DNA of 64,000 nucleotides from Robertmurraya korlensis NBRC 107688. Its GTDB lineage: Bacteria; Bacillota; Bacilli; Bacillales; Cytobacillaceae. The stretch covers positions 1 to 64,000 of the forward strand of contig NZ_BCVH01000018.1 in NCBI RefSeq assembly GCF_001591645.1, written 5' to 3'. Shown in pieces: positions 46,480 to 55,036 of this stretch. The notes beneath the pieces were generated by a model, which searched no databases, was not told where the DNA came from, and worked only from the letters and a program-made list of their open reading frames with translations. Numbering within the stretch: the first letter of the stretch is position 1; every line of letters begins with the position of its first letter. A program made the translations under genes and the position numbers.

Positions 46480-47283
46480 CTATTTTACATAATTAAGTAG
46501 CTTACCGATATTCTCAACTTCCACAGATACTACGTCTCCTGACTTCATTGGACAACTGCCGGAAGGAGAACCAGTAGCTAAAACATCCCCCGGCTCCAAT
46601 GTCATAACCCGTGAAATCCAACTAATAAGGTATGGAATCGAAAGGGACATCTGATTCGTACTGCCATCTTGTACGACTTTATCGTTTAAAGTTGTGATGA
46701 TTCTTAGATTCGTTGGATCTAAACCTGTCACAATCCACGGACCCAACGGTCCAAATGTATCAAATCCCTTGCCCCGTGTAAATTGAGGGTCAGTTTGTGT
46801 CAGATCTCTTGCCGTTACATCATTAAAAATCGTACATCCAAAAACATAATCCAATGCTTCTTCTTCCTTAATGTTTTTCGCACGTTTTCCAATAATAAGT
46901 GCAACTTCACCCTCCATTTCCACCTGATTTGTTAGACTAGGAGAGGGAAGAATGATTTCCCCCTCGTTTGGAATCAAGGAAGATGCAGGTTTTAAAAACA
47001 AAAAAGGTTCTTTCAGATTGGCCTTTCCCCCGGTCTCCTTTGCGTGTTCGGCATATGTCCAACCAAAATTAACCACCTTTTGGGGTTTTACAGGCTCCAA
47101 TATCTTTACATCTGCAACTTTAACTCTTACACCATCAAGTTTTAACTCATTATTTATAATTTCATTAAAGTTACTAGATAATTGTAGAATTTCCCCATCC
47201 TGAACAATCCCGTAGTATTTTTCACCAAATATATTTTGATATCGAACGATCGTTTTCGTCCTTTGTAATAAATTCATTGTCAT
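46480..47283 (-). CDS. Fumarylacetoacetate hydrolase (FAH) family enzyme
   Basis: A 267-residue FAH-superfamily protein. The metal-binding acidic residues lie in MEGEVALIIGKRAKN and the IFNDVTARDLT motif. RGKGFDTFGPLGPWIV and GDVLATGSPSGSCPM are further hallmarks. Members hydrolyse or decarboxylate acylpyruvates and oxaloacetate, or isomerise ring-cleavage products. Its location 33 bp after citM, in one transcript, makes a role in citrate or oxaloacetate metabolism plausible (inference). The N-terminal FAH_N region is short. Confidence 0.88.
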   Translation of the reverse strand: MTMNLLQRTKTIVRYQNIFGEKYYGIVQDGEILQLSSNFNEIINNELKLDGVRVKVADVKILEPVKPQKVVNFGWTYAEHAKETGGKANLKEPFLFLKPASSLIPNEGEIILPSPSLTNQVEMEGEVALIIGKRAKNIKEEEALDYVFGCTIFNDVTARDLTQTDPQFTRGKGFDTFGPLGPWIVTGLDPTNLRIITTLNDKVVQDGSTNQMSLSIPYLISWISRVMTLEPGDVLATGSPSGSCPMKSGDVVSVEVENIGKLLNYVK

Positions 47284-47316
47284 TCATACTCACCCTCTTT
47301 ACAAATTGCGTTTAGA

Positions 47317-48654
47317 TTAAACATTTATAATTCCTATAAATACAGCAATGGCTATTAAGACAAGACTTATTCCCCATAGCCAAAATAGAGAGTAGCGTAT
47401 GTGACGTCCCATTTCCAAACCGGATAAACCTAGGGCCAGCCATACTGCAGGCGCCAAAGGACTGACAAATTTACCTACAATATTTCCAATTATCATCGAA
47501 TAAGCTGTCGATACAGAATCGACTCCAAATCCTGCGGTTATTTGTTCAACCACAGGTAACAATGCAAAGTAATAAGCATCTGTACTTAATAATAAATCAA
47601 ATGGAACACCAAAAAATCCAACCATTAAATGCAAATAAGGAGCAATCGTTCCCGGAAGGGTACCTACGATACCATTTGCAATTGCTGTCAACATCCCTGT
47701 ACCTTCCAGGATTCCTAAGAATAGACCTGCTGCTAGTATTATAGATGCCATCGTTAAGGCATTAGGTGCATGTTCTCGAATCCTTCGCATCTGTTCCTTA
47801 ACACTTGGATAATTTATTGGCAATGCTAGACTGACACCGATCATAAAAGCTAAGCCTGCGGGAATAATCCCAGTCATAAGAACACCGATTACAGCTAAAG
47901 CAAGAATAGCATTGATCCATAATAATTTGGGACGAGCGAGGCTGTTGTCTTTGTTAGCGGATTCTATATCCTTTGTATCATTTTCAGTTAATGCAAATTC
48001 GGCTGAAGCAGCAATTTCTAAAGAACCATATTCTTTAAATATGCGGCGTTTCTCCCTCATACCAAGGAAAACAGCTACAATTAACATGATGACCATCCCG
48101 ATAATTTGAATAGGGATAATAGGTTTCCATAGTTCGATTACATCCATTTCAAGAACAGTAGCTGTCCGCCCTAGAGGTCCAGCCCATGGAAGCATGTTAA
48201 TCATACCTGCACTTCCTGCTACCAATAAAAGCAGCAAATATGGATTCATTTTTAAACGATTATATACTGGAAGAAGGGCTGGAATGGTTATTAAAAACGT
48301 AGAAGCACCTGATCCATCTAATTGAGCAACTGCTGCTATAAGAACGGTAACGATACAAACAGTAACAACGTTCCCCTTTGTAAGGGCTACCATTTTATTG
48401 ATCATTGGATCGAAGAGTCCGGCATCTTGCATGATTCCAAAGAAGAGAATCGCAAAGATAAACATAATAGCAATGGAGATGACAGAACTTATTCCCTCAT
48501 CAAAAAAGACTCCAACTTCCGAAAACGAAAAGCCCGCTAGCAGCGCACCAATAATCGGCGGTATAACCATTGCAACAATTGGTGTTACCTTTCCACTAAC
48601 GAGCAATGCGACGATAACGAATATAATAATAAAACCAATTAAGCTTAAACTCAT
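47317..48654 (-). CDS. citM: CitMHS-family divalent-metal-citrate transporter
   Basis: A 445-residue polytopic protein of the CitMHS family; Bacillus subtilis CitM imports Mg-citrate with protons. Features are MLPWAGPLGRTATVLEMDVIELW after helix 4, a hydrophilic cytoplasmic loop at about 200-240, and FFGVPFDLLLSTDAYYFALLPV toward the end. GGAAGGGG precedes ATG 48654. A palindromic cre core and an AT-rich palindrome lie upstream, and the CitS/CitT-like pair lies further upstream on the same strand, matching the known citST-citM arrangement. Co-transcribed with the FAH gene. Confidence 0.93.
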   Translation of the reverse strand: MSLSLIGFIIIFVIVALLVSGKVTPIVAMVIPPIIGALLAGFSFSEVGVFFDEGISSVISIAIMFIFAILFFGIMQDAGLFDPMINKMVALTKGNVVTVCIVTVLIAAVAQLDGSGASTFLITIPALLPVYNRLKMNPYLLLLLVAGSAGMINMLPWAGPLGRTATVLEMDVIELWKPIIPIQIIGMVIMLIVAVFLGMREKRRIFKEYGSLEIAASAEFALTENDTKDIESANKDNSLARPKLLWINAILALAVIGVLMTGIIPAGLAFMIGVSLALPINYPSVKEQMRRIREHAPNALTMASIILAAGLFLGILEGTGMLTAIANGIVGTLPGTIAPYLHLMVGFFGVPFDLLLSTDAYYFALLPVVEQITAGFGVDSVSTAYSMIIGNIVGKFVSPLAPAVWLALGLSGLEMGRHIRYSLFWLWGISLVLIAIAVFIGIINV

Positions 48655-48712
48655 GTCGTATCCCCTTCCTAAATCGTGTCTCTACTCAACTAACTAGCCT
48701 TATAGCTTACTC

Positions 48713-48724
48713 CGTAAGCGCTTA
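48713..48724. promoter_or_regulatory. cre-like palindrome upstream of citM
   Basis: GTAAGCGCTTAC is a perfect palindrome matching the cre core, with mismatches at the outer T and A positions. It lies about 60 bp before the citM start. Confidence 0.55.
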
Positions 48725-48749
48725 CCAGAAGAGTATGAGAAACATATAT

Positions 48750-48763
48750 TTCTAAATTTTTAG
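48750..48763. promoter_or_regulatory. AT-rich palindrome, possible CitT-like regulator site
   Basis: TCTAAA-TT-TTTAGA lies just upstream of the cre-like box in the citM promoter region. Confidence 0.35.
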
Positions 48764-48836
48764 ATTAATAAAAAAATATCATATAGATAGTAGAAAGGGG
48801 AATAATTGTTTCATAAGTACAATAACTAGCATATTA

Positions 48837-49556
48837 TTAATTTTGTTCATAAGTTTCACAGAGAATATATTTTCGTTCTGGTCTTCCAACACTTCCATAA
48901 ATTAATTTTGTTTCAATTTTATTTTTCATCACCAAATATTCCAAATATCTCCGAGCGGTAGATCGACTTGTTCCAATTAGGATACTTAGTTCTGATGCGG
49001 TGATTTCTTCCACTTTTTTCTCTTCAAATAAACGAGTAATTTCATTTAATGTGATAGGTTCGATTCCTTTTGGATGATTTGTAATCATTGTAGAATCAGA
49101 ACCTGGGCTCTCCTTAAATCCTTTAATAAGGTCTATATCTCCCTGACATAATTCTTTATTTACATCTAGGAGCTGCCGGAATTCCTTATATCTTTTTAAT
49201 GTTTGCTCAAAACGTACGTGATCAAATGGTTTTATAATAAAGTCAAAAATCCCGCCCCGTAGCGCTTCTTGGATTATTTCTACTTCCTTCGCAGCTGTTA
49301 CTGCAATTATATCAATTCCATGATAAGCATTACGAATCTGCCAAAGAAGGTCTAATCCCTCTACATCTGGGATGTAAATATCCAATAAAATTAAATCTGG
49401 GATGCATTTAGTACTTTTAAGGTATTTTAATGCCTCTTTACCACTGTTAACGACATTTTGTACGAGAAAGCCCTCTACCTTTTCAACATATTGTCGATTC
49501 ACTTCAGCAACCCTAAAATCATCCTCAACAATAAGTACTGAGTATCTTCCATTCAA
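48837..49556 (-). CDS. citT: Response regulator, CitT/DctR (CitB) family
   Basis: About 239 residues. The receiver domain carries VEDD, the phospho-acceptor Asp in PDLILLDIYIPDVEG, and KPFDH. The C-terminal HTH (EITASELSILIGTSRSTARR, YLEYLVMKNKIE) is typical of the CitB group. TTG 49556 is preferred, with GAGGTG six bases upstream and 5 bp after the kinase stop; the longer frame to 49598 would overlap the kinase. It should activate citM in response to external citrate. Confidence 0.9.
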   Translation of the reverse strand: MNGRYSVLIVEDDFRVAEVNRQYVEKVEGFLVQNVVNSGKEALKYLKSTKCIPDLILLDIYIPDVEGLDLLWQIRNAYHGIDIIAVTAAKEVEIIQEALRGGIFDFIIKPFDHVRFEQTLKRYKEFRQLLDVNKELCQGDIDLIKGFKESPGSDSTMITNHPKGIEPITLNEITRLFEEKKVEEITASELSILIGTSRSTARRYLEYLVMKNKIETKLIYGSVGRPERKYILCETYEQN

Positions 49557-49561
49557 TGTTA

Positions 49562-51184
49562 TCACCTCATATCTTTTGGAATGCTTATGATGAAACAAGC
49601 CCCACCTAAATCTCCATCTTCGAGAAAAATTTCTCCGCCAACATCTTGCAGCACTTTCCTAGACAAAGCTAATCCTGTACCGCGGTGCTGGCCCTTCTTT
49701 GTCGAAAAACCTTGCTCAAATATGTGCAGATAATCCTGTTTTTTTATTCCATTACCGGAATCATCTATTTCGAAAATGACATCATCGCCATTATCAGAAA
49801 AGAAAATAGAAACCTCCCTTTTTCCGTCTTTGTATTCTTTAACTTCATCTAATGCATTTTCAATTACATTCCCTAACACAGTTAAAATGGCGTCCTTTTG
49901 TAATTCATTAAACTGAAATGTAAGATGGCTGTCTGGAAGAATATATAATGATACTCCCAACTCTTGCGCTTGAATGAATTTCCCCTGTAATAAAGCATGT
50001 ATTAAAGGGTCGGACACTTTTTCTGTTAAAAACCTTAACAGTTTACTTTGAAGGTTACTTTCCTTTTTTATAAACTCGATTGCATCTTTTAATTTGTTAT
50101 GAATCAATAATCCCAGTATGATATGTAGCTTATTTGAATGCTCATGTGTCAGGGCTCGTTGGGCGTTCGCATATTGCTTAATGCGTGACAATTCCTCTGT
50201 CATTTTCTGCAGCTCGCTTTTTTTACGAAAAGTAAATACCACACCGGTGATAGAATCTTCACTATACAATGGGGTTTGGTTGACGAGCACAATATTTTCA
50301 CCTAGGATCATTTCCCTATCATTAAATTTCTCTCCAAAAGAAATAAAACTCGGAATGACCTCCTTTATTGAAACACCGATATAATCTTTTTGTCCTTCCT
50401 TACTGCTAATAATTCGTTTTGCTGCTGAATTTATTGCATGAATGGTTCCTCTATTATCAATTGCGATAATCCCTTCATGTGTGGACTGTAAAATAGCCTC
50501 GTTCTGTAAATACAAGTAAGAAATCTCTTCTGGTTCTAGATTAAACAGTAACCTTTTAATATAAAATGATATAGCAATTGCTCCGATTAAACCAAGCAGG
50601 ACAATAATACCAAGTGTATACCAGATTGATTTGCTTTGATTGATAATAATGTCTTGTACATTATCATTCAAAAATCCGACTGACACTACACCTATTATTT
50701 TTTCACCCACGTATATTGGTACCTTCCCCCGTATAGATAAACCAAGCGTTCCCTCTTGCTTTGAAACATATGACTGTCCCAAGACCAAGGCTCGCTCATT
50801 ATCCCCCCCTACCATTTTCCCTCCAATCCGGCTAGGATCTGGGTGAGAGTATCTGATTCCTTGACTATTACCAACAACAATAAATTCAGCTCCGGTTTCT
50901 TCTTGAATCGGTATAACAATATCCTGAATAACCGTTGAAGGATCTTTCAATTGAAAAGCTTTTTTGATTTCTGGTATATGGGCAACACTATGTGCCAAAT
51001 TTAGCGCCCGTTTTCCGACTTGTTCTTCTATTGTATTTGAAATGAATCGATTGAGGAATATGACAAAAATAGCAAAGATTCCAATAATCAATAGGCTTAT
51101 AAGCGTAATCATTTTTAACTTTAATTTAAATTTCACTTTTGGATATAATCCTAGTTTCCTTTTGCTTTGGAATGTATTATCCAT
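49562..51184 (-). CDS. citS: Sensor histidine kinase, CitS/DcuS family
   Basis: A 540-residue membrane kinase. Two membrane helices (about 25-48 and 187-208) border an extracellular PAS-like (sCache) sensor domain with RYSHPDPSRIGGKMVGGDNE, the citrate/C4-dicarboxylate-binding type. A cytoplasmic PAS (STHEGIIAIDNRGTIHAINS) follows, then the phospho-acceptor His in RALTHEHSNKLHIILGLL and an HATPase domain (NVIENALDE, DDSGNGI, GTGLAL). The ribosome binding site GAGG precedes ATG 51184. It forms a pair with the downstream regulator gene. Confidence 0.92.
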   Translation of the reverse strand: MDNTFQSKRKLGLYPKVKFKLKLKMITLISLLIIGIFAIFVIFLNRFISNTIEEQVGKRALNLAHSVAHIPEIKKAFQLKDPSTVIQDIVIPIQEETGAEFIVVGNSQGIRYSHPDPSRIGGKMVGGDNERALVLGQSYVSKQEGTLGLSIRGKVPIYVGEKIIGVVSVGFLNDNVQDIIINQSKSIWYTLGIIVLLGLIGAIAISFYIKRLLFNLEPEEISYLYLQNEAILQSTHEGIIAIDNRGTIHAINSAAKRIISSKEGQKDYIGVSIKEVIPSFISFGEKFNDREMILGENIVLVNQTPLYSEDSITGVVFTFRKKSELQKMTEELSRIKQYANAQRALTHEHSNKLHIILGLLIHNKLKDAIEFIKKESNLQSKLLRFLTEKVSDPLIHALLQGKFIQAQELGVSLYILPDSHLTFQFNELQKDAILTVLGNVIENALDEVKEYKDGKREVSIFFSDNGDDVIFEIDDSGNGIKKQDYLHIFEQGFSTKKGQHRGTGLALSRKVLQDVGGEIFLEDGDLGGACFIISIPKDMR

Positions 51185-51273
51185 AATATTTCCTCACCTA
51201 ACCCTTTCCCAAAAAACTTCCTCTATTTATGGTAAGGTTCACTACTTTTAATCCTCCCAAAAAAGCAGAAACC

Positions 51274-52662
51274 TTATTTAGTTTCTGCTTTTCCCTTCAA
51301 AACTATCTTCGCCACAGCCTCGCAATGCGTAGTATGCGGAAACATATCAACAGGCTGTACTTCTAGCGTGGTATATCCTCCATCCTCAAGCACTCTCAAA
51401 TCCCGCGCCAAAGTAGCTGGATTACAAGAAACATAAACAACCTTCTTAGGCTTCATCTCAATAATCGTTTGCAATAAAGCATCATCGCAGCCTTTACGTG
51501 GTGGATCTACGACAAGAACATCCGCGACAATCCCTTCCTTATACCAATTAGGAATCACAACCTCTGCTTCTCCTACTGCAAACTCAACATTTTCAATCCC
51601 ATTTAACTCTGCATTACGATTCGCATCAGCAATGGCCTCTGGTACAATTTCTACTCCGTACACCTTCTTAGCCTTCTGTGCCAAGAACAATGAAATCGTC
51701 CCTATTCCACAATAAGCATCAATGACCGTTTCCTCACCAGTTAACTCCGCATAAGACAGTGCTTGGTCATAAAGCACCTTCGTTTGCTCTGGATTCACTT
51801 GGTAAAATGATCTTGAACTAATCGCAAATTTCACGTTGCCAATCAAATCATAGATAACCTCTTCTCCCCATAACACACGGGTTTCATCCCCAAGGATGAC
51901 GTTGGTTTTCTTTGAGTTGACATTCTGAATGATCGATTTGACCCCTTCAACGGCCTCTACGATTTCCTTTACAATCTTCTCTTTGTTCGGGAGCTCTGAT
52001 GTTCGCGTGACAAGAACAACCATGACTTCCTTTGTGACTTGTCCATGACGAGCCATGATATGTCGTAACGTCCCTTTATGACGCTCCTCGTTATAGGCAG
52101 TGACTCCGTATTTTGTACAGATTTTCTTTACCGCTTGTACGACTTCATCATTTTTTTCCTGCTGAATCATACATGCCTCCATATCGATGATTTCATGGCT
52201 ACGCTGTTGGTAAAAGCCTGCGATCAAGCCTCCTTCTCGTTCTCCTACGGGAACTTGTGCTTTGTTTCGGTATCTCCATGGTTCACTCATGCCTAAAACA
52301 GGATGAACCTTTACATTTTCGAGCTTACCAATTCGAGTAAGAACATCCCTTACTTGCTTTTCCTTTGCCAATAGCTGTCCTTCATAGCTCAAATGTTGAA
52401 GCTGACAGCCGCCACATTCCTTATAAATCGGGCAAGGTGCGTTCACACGGTATGGGCTTTCTTCAAGGATCTCTTCTAAACGGCCGAATCCATATCCCTT
52501 ACCCGCCTTGATCACCTTTATTTTTGCTCTTTCACCAGGTAGTGCATTTTTAACGAACAATGGATAGCCATCTACTTTGGCTACTCCGGCCCCATCATGT
52601 GTTAAATCTTCAAATTGAACTTCTATATAATCATTTTTTTGAACGGGTATTGTTTTGGTCAT
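51274..52662 (-). CDS. rlmCD: 23S rRNA (uracil-5-)-methyltransferase RlmCD
   Basis: A 462-residue SAM-dependent RNA methyltransferase of the RumA/TrmA type, which methylates U747 and U1939 in Bacillus. It has an N-terminal TRAM domain ([20 protein letters not shown]), the iron-sulfur cluster cysteines in [20 protein letters not shown] plus a fourth Cys near MEACMIQ, the SAM site [14 protein letters not shown], and the catalytic Cys in [16 protein letters not shown] 52662 has AAAGGAAG upstream. It follows dagK on the same strand, as yefA follows yerQ in B. subtilis. Confidence 0.95.
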   Translation of the reverse strand: MTKTIPVQKNDYIEVQFEDLTHDGAGVAKVDGYPLFVKNALPGERAKIKVIKAGKGYGFGRLEEILEESPYRVNAPCPIYKECGGCQLQHLSYEGQLLAKEKQVRDVLTRIGKLENVKVHPVLGMSEPWRYRNKAQVPVGEREGGLIAGFYQQRSHEIIDMEACMIQQEKNDEVVQAVKKICTKYGVTAYNEERHKGTLRHIMARHGQVTKEVMVVLVTRTSELPNKEKIVKEIVEAVEGVKSIIQNVNSKKTNVILGDETRVLWGEEVIYDLIGNVKFAISSRSFYQVNPEQTKVLYDQALSYAELTGEETVIDAYCGIGTISLFLAQKAKKVYGVEIVPEAIADANRNAELNGIENVEFAVGEAEVVIPNWYKEGIVADVLVVDPPRKGCDDALLQTIIEMKPKKVVYVSCNPATLARDLRVLEDGGYTTLEVQPVDMFPHTTHCEAVAKIVLKGKAETK

Positions 52663-52750
52663 TGGTTACTTCCTTTATCTTTGGACATTTTTCGATAAGA
52701 AAAATTGTACCATAACTATGCGCGGAATACGAAGTCCCGTCTACATAAAA

Positions 52751-52942
52751 GGCTGTTTTCGTAAAGTTTGTTGTCTTGGAAAAATCCTAAAAGCCGGATT
52801 TTTCCCCGCATAACGCTGGATTTATTGGTCTATTTGGAGATTAGCTCTTTTCTAAGGATGATAATATACTGATTGGCTGTTGAAACAAATAGTGTATTTA
52901 CTAAAAAGTGTGTAAATAGCAACAATGTTTTAGAAAAGAGCC
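52751..52942. mobile_element. MITE-like element with 23-bp terminal inverted repeats
   Basis: The left end GGCTGTTTTCGTAAAGTTTG (52751 on) and the complement of the right end, GGCTCTTTTCTAAAACATTG (from 52942), match at 17 of 23 positions. An extra copy of the end, AGCTCTTTTCTAA, lies inside at 52846-52858. An internal 10-bp hairpin (GGAAAAATCC/GGATTTTTCC, 52778-52805) is also present. There is no coding capacity. No clear target duplication was seen. Confidence 0.65.
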
Positions 52943-52949
52943 ATATAAA

Positions 52950-52979
52950 AAAACTAACCACACATTGTGCGATTAGTTC
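52950..52979 (-). terminator. Terminator of dagK
   Basis: AACTAA...TTAGTT with an inner CACA/TGTG pairing overlaps the dagK stop. The minus strand continues TTTTTTTAT. Confidence 0.8.
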
Positions 52980-53911
52980 TCTGAGGATTTCCAGCCCTCT
53001 GCTGGTCGATCTTGCTCACGTATTTGGTCAATTGGGACACATACCTCTAAATGGCGATAGAGGTTAACAAACTCTGCAGGTAAAAGACCTCCGAATTCTC
53101 CGTCCAGATTCAGTTGAACCTTCTCCTCCGAATGTACCTTTATCCGGTTGGCTTTTGTATAAAGGACATGAGGGTCGTTCACATGCTCTCCGCGAACCGC
53201 TAACGTGGCAATTCGGATAAATTCAGCCAAGTTGGTCTTCTTAAGTATCAGTAAAGTAAACATCCCATCATTAATGGAAGCATCAGGTGCAAGCTTCTCA
53301 AATCCACCAACTGAGTTGGTTAACCCAACAAGAAACAGCATGACCTCTCCCTCAAATAGCTTCCCGTCATACTCAATGGTCAAATCAGTTGCACGAATGG
53401 AAGGAAGCATTTCAATCCCTTTTAAATAGTACGCCAATTGTCCAAGCATCGTCTTTAACTTACTAGGTACCTCGTAGGTTAGCTCTGTTAAGCGCCCACC
53501 ACCAGCAATATTGATAAAGTACTTGTCATTAATCCGACCGATATCAACAGGAATGGTATCACCCTTGACAATAATGTCAGCTGCTGCTTCGATGTCTCGT
53601 GGAATATGTAGCGCTCTTGCGAAGTCATTGGTTGTTCCAACGGGAATGACGCCAAGCTTCGGGCGGTATTCCTGCTCAGCAAGTCCGTTCACCACCTCAT
53701 TAATCGTGCCGTCTCCACCTGCTGCTACGACAAGGTCATATTTACGAGCTACCGCAATTCTAGCTGCTTCCGTTGCGTCCCCTGCACCAGTTGTTGCGTG
53801 ACAAGAAGTCTCATATCCGGCTATCTCTAGCTTTTGTAGTACCTCTGGCAATTGCTTTTTAAAGGCTTCTCTCCCTGAGGTAGGATTATAAATAATTCTT
53901 GCTCTCTTCAT
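52973..53911 (-). CDS. dagK: Diacylglycerol kinase (soluble, YerQ/DgkB type)
   Basis: A 312-residue lipid kinase that phosphorylates diacylglycerol released during lipoteichoic acid synthesis, returning it to phosphatidic acid. Motifs are IIYNPTSGREAFKK, the nucleotide site AAGGDGTINEVVNGL, GVIPVGTTNDFARAL, NIAGGGRLTELTYEV and NLDGEFGGLLP. It acts at the inner face of the membrane without a membrane helix. AGGATGATGAG precedes ATG 53911. Its neighbourhood with gatCAB and rlmCD follows the B. subtilis order. Confidence 0.94.
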   Translation of the reverse strand: MKRARIIYNPTSGREAFKKQLPEVLQKLEIAGYETSCHATTGAGDATEAARIAVARKYDLVVAAGGDGTINEVVNGLAEQEYRPKLGVIPVGTTNDFARALHIPRDIEAAADIIVKGDTIPVDIGRINDKYFINIAGGGRLTELTYEVPSKLKTMLGQLAYYLKGIEMLPSIRATDLTIEYDGKLFEGEVMLFLVGLTNSVGGFEKLAPDASINDGMFTLLILKKTNLAEFIRIATLAVRGEHVNDPHVLYTKANRIKVHSEEKVQLNLDGEFGGLLPAEFVNLYRHLEVCVPIDQIREQDRPAEGWKSSEN

Positions 53912-54199
53912 TTCTCATCATCCTATTTCAAAAATAAGGTTCTTATCTTTTTGTATGTAAACTCCGTTGCCGATTCCATCAATTAACATTAATATCATAT
54001 CTCACAGGCTTCATTCCTGCAAATTTGTTGACAATCTATCATATCATGACTAATAGGTAAAAGTAAAAAAGTCTCTTTAATGAAACGTTACATAACCATC
54101 TTCATTTCATTTGATCCTCTACAAACCTAAAATATCTTTTTTGTTGTCGAGAATATGGTAAAATTTAGATAAAAACTGAAAATCACAAGGAGGAATTAT

Positions 54200-54811
54200 A
54201 TGGAGTATGGACTGCTTTTCATAGCCTATATACTCGGCTCCATTCCTACTGCCTTATTGGTTGGAAAATGGCTCTTTCAAGTTGATATTCGAACGCTTGG
54301 TAGTAACAATCCCGGGGCTACAAATACGATTAGGGTTCTCGGAAAGAAGGCAGGAATCATTGTTCTCTTAGTTGATGTGGGCAAAGGAGCGCTTGCAACT
54401 TATTTACCTGAAATCTTCCATTCGAGTCTGGATCCATTATATACAGGACTCATTGCGGTTATCGGGCATTGTTTTCCGATATTTGCCGGTTTTCGTGGTG
54501 GAAAGGCCATTGCTACGACTGCTGGTTTTTTAATCGTCTATAATCCTTTCTTATTCTTGATTACTTTTCTTACGTTTTTCGTAGTTATCTTTCTATCAAA
54601 ATATGTGTTTTTCGGATCTATATCGGTTGGTGTCGCCATGCTCTTTTATTCTTTTTTTGAAGAGGGTTATAAAACAGATCTTATATTTTTTTTATTCTTA
54701 CTTCTCCTTTTCTTTTTGCACCGCTCCAATATCCGAAATTACTTGAATCATACTGAATTAAAAATTAATGATAAAAAGCTGAAGGATGATCGAATTCCTC
54801 CTAAAAAGTAA
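54200..54811 (+). CDS. plsY: Acyl-phosphate:glycerol-3-phosphate acyltransferase, PlsY family
   Basis: A 203-residue membrane enzyme with about five to seven helices, catalysing the first acylation of glycerol-3-phosphate. The conserved loops are GSIPTALLVGK, the LGSNNPGATNTIRVLG motif, GHCFPIFAGFRGGKAIAT (phosphate-binding GGK) and the C-terminal HRSNIRNYLN. AGGAGG precedes ATG 54200. It lies away from the usual parE/parC position, so it may be a second PlsY paralogue. A palindromic terminator follows. Confidence 0.88.
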   Translation: MEYGLLFIAYILGSIPTALLVGKWLFQVDIRTLGSNNPGATNTIRVLGKKAGIIVLLVDVGKGALATYLPEIFHSSLDPLYTGLIAVIGHCFPIFAGFRGGKAIATTAGFLIVYNPFLFLITFLTFFVVIFLSKYVFFGSISVGVAMLFYSFFEEGYKTDLIFFLFLLLLFFLHRSNIRNYLNHTELKINDKKLKDDRIPPKK

Positions 54812-54830
54812 ATTAAGAGTACATTATTAA

Positions 54831-54858
54831 AAATTCAATCAAACGTTTGATTGAATTT
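54831..54858 (+). terminator. Terminator of plsY, perfect 28-bp palindrome
   Basis: AAATTCAATCAAAC joined to its exact complement, centred on CG, followed by a T-run. The same element with one extra G occurs at 25466-25494. It could also be a protein-binding site. Confidence 0.8.
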
Positions 54859-55036
54859 TTTTGTAGCAAATGCATGAATATTCGAAAGTGTGATAGAGTG
54901 GTTTTTAAGGATCGCATTATGTTACCTATTTCACTATTTATTTCGGATAAAAAAATATAGTCACTTTTGTATAATACTGATAGAATATTGCATATATTTA
55001 CACAATTGTGTTCAAGAACAAAAGGGGGAAAGATGT

